A DNA stretch of 64,000 nt from Pseudochelatococcus lubricantis. GTDB taxonomy: Bacteria; Pseudomonadota; Alphaproteobacteria; Rhizobiales; Beijerinckiaceae. Positions 59,103 through 64,000 of the stretch are shown in pieces. The notes beneath the pieces were generated by a model, which was not told where the DNA came from, did not search any database, and worked only from the letters and a program-made list of their open reading frames with translations. The position numbers and the translations under genes were made by a program. The stretch's first letter is position 1, and the number at the start of each line of letters is the position of its first letter. The DNA lies in the NCBI RefSeq assembly GCF_042432495.1, contig NZ_JBHLXC010000002.1, forward strand, positions 124,001-188,000. The letters run 5' to 3'.

Positions 59103-60593
59103 ATGAGCATCGTCAATTCGCTCGTGGCAAGGCTGGATACCGGACAGGAGCCGCAGTACCGGCAGGTGCCGCACAACATCGACGCCGAACAGGCGTTGCT
59201 CGGGGCCGTTCTCGTCAACAACGACGCCTATTTCCGCGTCTCGGATTTTCTGGAGCCGGGGCATTTTCAGGAGGATATCCACCGGCGCATCTTCGAGGTC
59301 GCGTCCTCCCTGATCAAGGCGGGCAAGGTCGCGACGCCGATCACGCTGAAGACCTTCCTCGGCGACCACGATCTCGGCGGCATCACCATCCCGCAATATC
59401 TGGCGCGGCTGGCGGCGGAGGCGACCACCGTCATCAACGCCGAGGACTACGGCCGCGCGATTCACGACCTAGCGGTGCGGCGTGAGCTGATCGCCATCGG
59501 CGAGGACATCGTCAACACCGCCTATGACGCCCCGGTCGATTCGAGCCCCCGCGAGCAGATCGAGACCGCCGAGCAGCGCCTTTACAAGCTTGCCGAAACC
59601 GGCCGCTACGAAGGCGGCTTCATGCGCTTTTCGGATGCGCTGACCACCGCCATCAGCGTCGCCGCCGCCGCCTACAAGCGCGACGGCAACCTTTCGGGCA
59701 TCGCTACCGGGCTTACCGATGTCGACCGCACCATGGGCGGCCTGCAGTCCTCGGACCTGATCATCCTCGCCGGGCGTCCCGGCATGGGCAAGACGGCGCT
59801 CGCCACGAACATCGCCTTCAACGTCGCCCGCGCCTGGCGGGGCGAGAAGCAGCCCGACGGCGCGGTGAAGACGGCCAATGGCGGCATCGTCGGCTTCTTC
59901 TCACTCGAAATGTCGGCCGAACAGCTCGCCACCCGTATCATCGCCGAGCAGTCCGGCGTGCCCTCCTACAAGATCCGCCGCGGCGACATCGCCGAGGAGG
60001 AATTCTACAGGGTGTCGGACGTGGCGCGCGAAATGCAGATGCTGCCCTTCTATATCGACCAGACGGGCGGCATCTCCATCGCCCAGCTCGCGGCGCGCGC
60101 GCGGCGACTGAAGCGCCAGCGCGGGCTTGATTTTCTGGTGGTCGACTACCTGCAATTGCTCTCCGGCTCGACGAAGCGCGGCGACAACCGCGTGCAGGAA
60201 CTGACCGAGATCACCACCGGGCTCAAGGCGCTCGCCAAGGAGCTGGCCGTGCCGATCATGGCGCTGTCGCAGCTCTCGCGCCAGGTCGAGCAGCGCGACG
60301 ACAAGCGCCCGCAGCTGTCGGACCTGCGCGAATCGGGCTCCATCGAACAGGACGCCGACGTGGTGCTGTTCGTGTTCCGCGAGGAGTATTACCTCAAGAA
60401 CAAGGAGCCCAAAATGGGCAGCGAGGAATATTTCAAGTGGCAGGCGGAGATGGATCAGGCACACGGCACGGCCGAACTCATCATCGGCAAGCAGCGCCAC
60501 GGCCCCACCGGCACGGTGCGCCTCTCGTTCCAGGCCGACGTCACACGCTTCGGCAATCTGGCGAGCGACGACCATATGCCGGATCAGTTCTGA
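59103..60593 (+). CDS. dnaB: Replicative DNA helicase DnaB
   Basis: Hexameric 5'-3' helicase at the replication fork. The 496-aa protein has the N-terminal primase-interacting domain (PHNIDAEQALLGAVL) and the RecA-like core: Walker A GRPGMGKTAL, FFSLEMSAEQLATR, Walker B LDFLVVDYLQLL, and arginine finger region with LSDLRESGSIEQDAD. I start at the ATG at 59103 after GGGTGGGA; an alternative start is ten codons upstream. No intein. It lies 124 bp after cfa. Confidence 0.97.
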   Translation: MSIVNSLVARLDTGQEPQYRQVPHNIDAEQALLGAVLVNNDAYFRVSDFLEPGHFQEDIHRRIFEVASSLIKAGKVATPITLKTFLGDHDLGGITIPQYLARLAAEATTVINAEDYGRAIHDLAVRRELIAIGEDIVNTAYDAPVDSSPREQIETAEQRLYKLAETGRYEGGFMRFSDALTTAISVAAAAYKRDGNLSGIATGLTDVDRTMGGLQSSDLIILAGRPGMGKTALATNIAFNVARAWRGEKQPDGAVKTANGGIVGFFSLEMSAEQLATRIIAEQSGVPSYKIRRGDIAEEEFYRVSDVAREMQMLPFYIDQTGGISIAQLAARARRLKRQRGLDFLVVDYLQLLSGSTKRGDNRVQELTEITTGLKALAKELAVPIMALSQLSRQVEQRDDKRPQLSDLRESGSIEQDADVVLFVFREEYYLKNKEPKMGSEEYFKWQAEMDQAHGTAELIIGKQRHGPTGTVRLSFQADVTRFGNLASDDHMPDQF

Positions 60594-60632
60594 CACGCAG
60601 GCGCTTCTGAAACACAAGACGAGGCCTGACAT

Positions 60633-62048
60633 TTGGCGCGCTCCCCCTCCTACATCTGCCAGAGCTGCGGCGCGGTCTATTCGCGCTGGCAGGGCAAATG
60701 CGACGCCTGCGGCGGCTGGAACACGCTGGCGCAGGAAGCCGTGGCCGCGCCCGTCGCGGGGGCGGTGCGCGGCGGTGCGCGCGGCAAGGGCCGAGTGTTC
60801 GCGCTGGAGGGCCTGAAGGGCGACAGCCGCGAGGCGCCGCGCGTCGCCTCCGGCATCGCGGAACTCGACCGGGTGACGGGTGGCGGCTTCGTACCGGGAT
60901 CGGTGATCCTGATCGGCGGCGACCCTGGCATCGGCAAGTCGACCCTGCTCACGCAGGCCTGCGCGGCGCTGGCACGCCGGGGCCGGCGGGTCGCCTATAT
61001 CTCGGGCGAGGAAGCGGTGGCACAGGTGCGCCTGCGCGCCGAACGGCTGGGCCTCACCGACGCGCCGGTGGAACTCGCGGCCGAAACCAACGTCGAGGAC
61101 ATCGTCGCGACGCTCGGCGCGGGCGCACCTCCGCAGCTCGCGGTGATCGACTCCATTCAGACCATGTGGAGCAGCGCCGTCGAGGCGGCGCCCGGCACGG
61201 TGACGCAGGTGCGCGGCAGCGCGCAGGCGTTGATCCGCTTCGCGAAGACCACGGGTACCACCGTCATCCTCGTCGGCCACGTCACCAAGGATGGGCAGAT
61301 CGCGGGGCCGCGCGTCGTCGAGCACATGGTGGATGCGGTGGTGTCGTTCGAGGGCGACAGCGGCCATCATTTCCGCATCCTGCGCGCGGTGAAGAATCGC
61401 TTCGGCCCGACCGACGAAATCGGCGTGTTCGAGATGACCGGGCATGGCCTGTCCGAAGTGGCGAACCCGTCAGCGTTGTTTCTGGCCGGGCGCGACCTTT
61501 CCGCGCCGGGCACCGCCGTGTTCGCCGGCATGGAGGGCACGCGCCCGCTGCTGGTGGAAATACAGGCACTCGTCGCCCCCTCGTCGCTGGGCACGCCGCG
61601 CCGGGCCGTGGTCGGCTGGGACCCGAGCCGCCTGTCCATGGTGCTGGCGGTGCTGGAGGCCCGCGGCGGGCTGAAGCTTGGCCAGCATGATGTCTACCTC
61701 AACGTGGCCGGCGGCCTGCGCATCAACGAGCCGGCGGCCGACCTCGCCGCCGCCGCAGCCCTCATCTCCTCGCTCGCCGGCGCGCCGCTGTCGCCGGAGA
61801 CTGTCTATTTCGGCGAAATCGGCCTGTCGGGCGCGATCCGGCCCGTGGCCCAGGCGCCCGCGCGACTGAAGGAGGCCGGCAAGCTCGGCTTCAGCCGCGC
61901 CGTGGTGCCCGCGGCCCTGAAGGACGCGCCGGACGCCTCGCCGCTGGCGCTGCAGAGCCTCGGCCATATCGCCGATCTCGTCGCCGCCATCGCGGCACGG
62001 CGGCCACAGACCCCGCGCGAGCGGCGCAGCCTGAGCGCGGACAGGTGA
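60633..62048 (+). CDS. radA: DNA repair protein RadA (Sms)
   Basis: RecA-like branch-migration helicase for recombination intermediates. The 471-aa protein has a C4 zinc ribbon (CQSC and CDAC in the first 30 residues), Walker A GGDPGIGKST, the KNRFG motif (VKNRFGPTDEIG) and a Lon-like C-terminal domain (EIGLSGAIRPV). The start is TTG with GAGG eight bases upstream. It follows dnaB directly (39 bp); alr, common between them, is absent. Confidence 0.96.
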   Translation: MARSPSYICQSCGAVYSRWQGKCDACGGWNTLAQEAVAAPVAGAVRGGARGKGRVFALEGLKGDSREAPRVASGIAELDRVTGGGFVPGSVILIGGDPGIGKSTLLTQACAALARRGRRVAYISGEEAVAQVRLRAERLGLTDAPVELAAETNVEDIVATLGAGAPPQLAVIDSIQTMWSSAVEAAPGTVTQVRGSAQALIRFAKTTGTTVILVGHVTKDGQIAGPRVVEHMVDAVVSFEGDSGHHFRILRAVKNRFGPTDEIGVFEMTGHGLSEVANPSALFLAGRDLSAPGTAVFAGMEGTRPLLVEIQALVAPSSLGTPRRAVVGWDPSRLSMVLAVLEARGGLKLGQHDVYLNVAGGLRINEPAADLAAAAALISSLAGAPLSPETVYFGEIGLSGAIRPVAQAPARLKEAGKLGFSRAVVPAALKDAPDASPLALQSLGHIADLVAAIAARRPQTPRERRSLSADR

Positions 62049-62181
62049 CGCGGCGCAATTCTGCCGCTATACACACGGACAACATTCGCAGCCATGACCC
62101 GTATGTGCACCACATCTTCCCGAATGTGTTCCGCCGTGCGCGTCCTTCCACCCGTCCCGCTTGCCACCAAGGTGCCGGTCC

Positions 62182-62793
62182 ATGCCTATCGCCCTGCTTG
62201 ATCTGATCGTTATCGGCGTCGTGCTGATCTCGTCGCTGCTCGCCTCCGTACGCGGTTTCACGCGGGAGGTGCTGGCGATCGTCTCGTGGATAGCGGCCGC
62301 CATCGCGGCGCTCTATCTGCACCCCTTCGTGCTGCCGCATCTGGAGCCCTACATCTCCAATCCGACGGTGGCGCAGGTGGCAGCGATCGCCGCAGTGTTC
62401 ATCGTCACGCTGGTGCTGGTCTCCTTCGTGACGGTGCAGATTTCGGACCTCATCCTCGATTCGCGCATCGGCGCCGTCGACCGCTCGCTCGGCTTCGTGT
62501 TCGGAGCGGCGCGCGGCATCCTGATCTGCGCCATCGCCTTCCTGTTCTTCAATTGGCTCGTGAAGCCCGAGGCGCAGCCCGAATGGGCGCGCGACGCCAA
62601 GTCGCGCCCATTGCTGCAAAGCACCGGCGACGGCCTGCTGGCGCTGCTGCCCGCCGATTTCGGCAACGCCATCCTGCAGAAGGTCAAGCCGCAGCAGGCG
62701 GGCGACGACGCCTCGCCCGCCGACGCCGATCCCGGACAGGGCTCCGGCGACCAGATCCAGCAGTTGCTCGGCGGCCCGACGCGGACGCAGTGA
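62182..62793 (+). CDS. cvpA: CvpA family membrane protein
   Basis: A 203-aa protein with four membrane helices and the CvpA pattern (LLDLIVIGVVLISSLLASVRGFTREVL at the start, then VDRSLGFVFGAARGILI). CvpA in E. coli is needed for colicin V production and envelope integrity; the mechanism is unclear. The start at 62182 follows AAGGTG. It sits upstream of purF, its usual neighbour. The C-terminal 35 residues are Gln/Asp-rich. Confidence 0.9.
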   Translation: MPIALLDLIVIGVVLISSLLASVRGFTREVLAIVSWIAAAIAALYLHPFVLPHLEPYISNPTVAQVAAIAAVFIVTLVLVSFVTVQISDLILDSRIGAVDRSLGFVFGAARGILICAIAFLFFNWLVKPEAQPEWARDAKSRPLLQSTGDGLLALLPADFGNAILQKVKPQQAGDDASPADADPGQGSGDQIQQLLGGPTRTQ

Positions 62794-62829
62794 CGCGGTC
62801 TGCGGCAGGCGCCACGGAATAGCGTGTAT

Positions 62830-62872
62830 CGTGCCGGGAATCGCGAAAATTTGCTTCGCGATTCCCGGCACG
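62830..62872. repeat. Large perfect hairpin between cvpA and purF
   Basis: An 18-bp perfect stem (CGTGCCGGGAATCGCGAA / TTCGCGATTCCCGGCACG) with a 7-nt loop, the longest in the window. No U-tract follows. It may be a repeat element or an attenuating structure in the purF leader. Confidence 0.7.
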
Positions 62873-63067
62873 GATGCTGTATGACAGTCCTGTGAAGCAG
62901 GGCTGTCGTGCACCCGCAAGGGTGGTATTCCCGGCGCTCATCGCGCACATGATCGTTGCCGGCAAGGAGCGAAGGCCTGTCGCCCCATTTCCGGCCCGTT
63001 CCCGGCCTTCCGGCAGGGGATGTCGTCAGGAAGCGTGTTGCGGCGCAAGGCTATCGGAGGATGTTCG

Positions 63068-64000
63068 ATGGATAACGGTCGGTCCACAGACCTGCTTTCC
63101 GGTTGGGACTTCGATCCCGACGACGATACGCTGCGCGAGGAATGCGGCGTATTCGGCATATACGGACATCCGGAGGCCGCCACCATCACGGCGCTGGGGC
63201 TGCACGCCCTGCAGCACCGTGGACAGGAGGCCACGGGCATCGTCTCCTTCGATGGCGCGCGCTTCCATTCCGAGCGGCGTCTCGGCCTCGTCGGCGACGC
63301 CTTCTCAGACCACGATGTCATCCGACAGCTCGCCGGCAATTCCGCCATCGGCCACGTGCGTTACGCCACGACGGGCGAGACGATGCTGCGCAACGTTCAG
63401 CCGCTGTTCGCGGAACTCGCGGGCGGCGGCTTCGCCGTGGCGCACAACGGCAACCTCACCAACGGGCTGACGCTGCGCAGCAGGCTGGTGCGCGAGGGCG
63501 CCATCTGCCAGTCGACGAGCGATACGGAAGTGATCCTGCACCTCGTCGCCAGAAGCCGCCACAGCCGCTTCGTCGATCGCTTCATCGACGCGCTGGTGCA
63601 GCTCGAAGGCGCCTATTCCTTCGTCGGCCTCACCAACAAGAAGCTGGTCGGCGCGCGCGATCCGCTCGGCATCCGCCCGCTGGTGCTCGGCCAGCTCGAC
63701 GGCCATTACATCCTGGCTTCCGAGACGTGCGCGCTCGACATCATCGGCGCGCAGTTCATCCGCGACGTGGAGAACGGCGAGATCATCGTCATCGACGATG
63801 ACGGCATCGAGTCCATCAAGCCCTTCGTGGCACAGCCGATGCGCCCCTGCATCTTCGAATACATCTATTTCGCCCGTCCCGATTCCATCGTCCACGGGCG
63901 CAGCGTCTATGACGTACGCAAGAAGATGGGCGCGCAGCTCGCCCTTGAGGCGCCGGCGGCGGCCGATGTCGTGGTGCCGGTGCCGGACTCCGGCGTGCCG
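63068..64000 (+). CDS. purF: Amidophosphoribosyltransferase (partial, 5' part)
   Basis: First step of purine synthesis, from PRPP and glutamine. The 311 codons in the window hold the N-terminal glutaminase with the nucleophile Cys27 in REECGVFGIYG, exposed after removal of a 26-residue propeptide, ALQHRGQEATGI, GHVRYATTG and HNGNLTN. The beginning of the PRPP-binding domain (VPVPDSGVP) is at the edge. GGAGG is seven bases before the ATG. It runs off the right end. Confidence 0.97.
   Translation, partial: MDNGRSTDLLSGWDFDPDDDTLREECGVFGIYGHPEAATITALGLHALQHRGQEATGIVSFDGARFHSERRLGLVGDAFSDHDVIRQLAGNSAIGHVRYATTGETMLRNVQPLFAELAGGGFAVAHNGNLTNGLTLRSRLVREGAICQSTSDTEVILHLVARSRHSRFVDRFIDALVQLEGAYSFVGLTNKKLVGARDPLGIRPLVLGQLDGHYILASETCALDIIGAQFIRDVENGEIIVIDDDGIESIKPFVAQPMRPCIFEYIYFARPDSIVHGRSVYDVRKKMGAQLALEAPAAADVVVPVPDSGVP

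Noticed and set aside
59901..61445. 514-codon antisense frame over dnaB and radA
   Set aside because: Shadow frame with biased composition over two well-defined genes.
1..64000. Mobile element, prophage, CRISPR array or defence island
   Set aside because: No transposase, integrase, phage structural gene, Cas protein or repeat-spacer pattern on either strand.

Overview
This window reads as chromosomal core DNA of a high-GC alphaproteobacterium of the order Hyphomicrobiales (Rhizobiales). I infer this from gene order and from lineage-typical families. These include the ubiG / lysC-ptsP-prfA-prmC-DUF4167 block, the rpsA-sppA-ihfB-lapA-trpFBA-accD-folC / trxA block, the rpsF-rpsR-DUF2232-rplI and dnaB-radA-cvpA-purF blocks, and the fabA-fabB-fabI operon. 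I saw no insertion sequence, prophage, CRISPR array or integrase. Nearly all the DNA is accounted for by about 57 protein genes, one tRNA and one probable small RNA.

Layout: (1) 1-2231: a GNAT acetyltransferase (cut by the window edge) coupled to def, divergent from rmuC, which has an SOS-type LexA box. (2) 2216-7896: a methylcitrate-cycle locus for propionate use. An ScfR/PrpR-type regulator is divergent from prpD-prpC, prpB follows, and TTTGCAAA-like repeats lie in the control regions. (3) 7859-16795: an AbrB-family membrane protein, trxA, then a long minus-strand run folC, accD, trpA, trpB, trpF, lapA-like, ihfB and sppA. (4) 17022-25000: rpsA, a DUF4332 protein, tRNA-Met(CAT), a PQQ-type sugar dehydrogenase, a small membrane protein with a general-stress-type promoter, aspartate aminotransferase, an MBL hydrolase and a HAD nucleotidase. 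(5) 25393-36167: fabA-fabB-fabI, a YihY protein, ubiG, and lysC-ptsP-prfA-prmC.

(6) 36763-41850: a DUF4167 protein, dapD-dapE, a palindromic repeat, and truA-fmt. (7) 42107-51255: a P2-type cation ATPase, an AraC regulator, an MBL hydrolase, a DUF1499 protein, a small hypothetical, an L,D-transpeptidase lipoprotein, a large non-coding gap, and a histone-deacetylase-family hydrolase. (8) 51292-54715: an HTH-RibBX fusion behind a 21-bp palindrome, aroC, a probable anti-Shine-Dalgarno small RNA, and acpS. (9) 55011-64000: rpsF-rpsR-DUF2232-rplI, cfa, dnaB, radA, cvpA and the start of purF.

The genes themselves are mostly ordinary. The interesting material is regulatory or architectural: the ScfR-type operators of the prp locus, the HTH-RibBX fusion with its own internal ribosome binding site and upstream palindrome, the small RNA, a LexA box at a possibly leaderless rmuC, an EcfG-type promoter, a TTAACCAT palindrome, a family of bipartite palindromic repeats, and breaks in expected synteny (def split from fmt, no alr between dnaB and radA). 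I did not find a clearly new multi-gene system.
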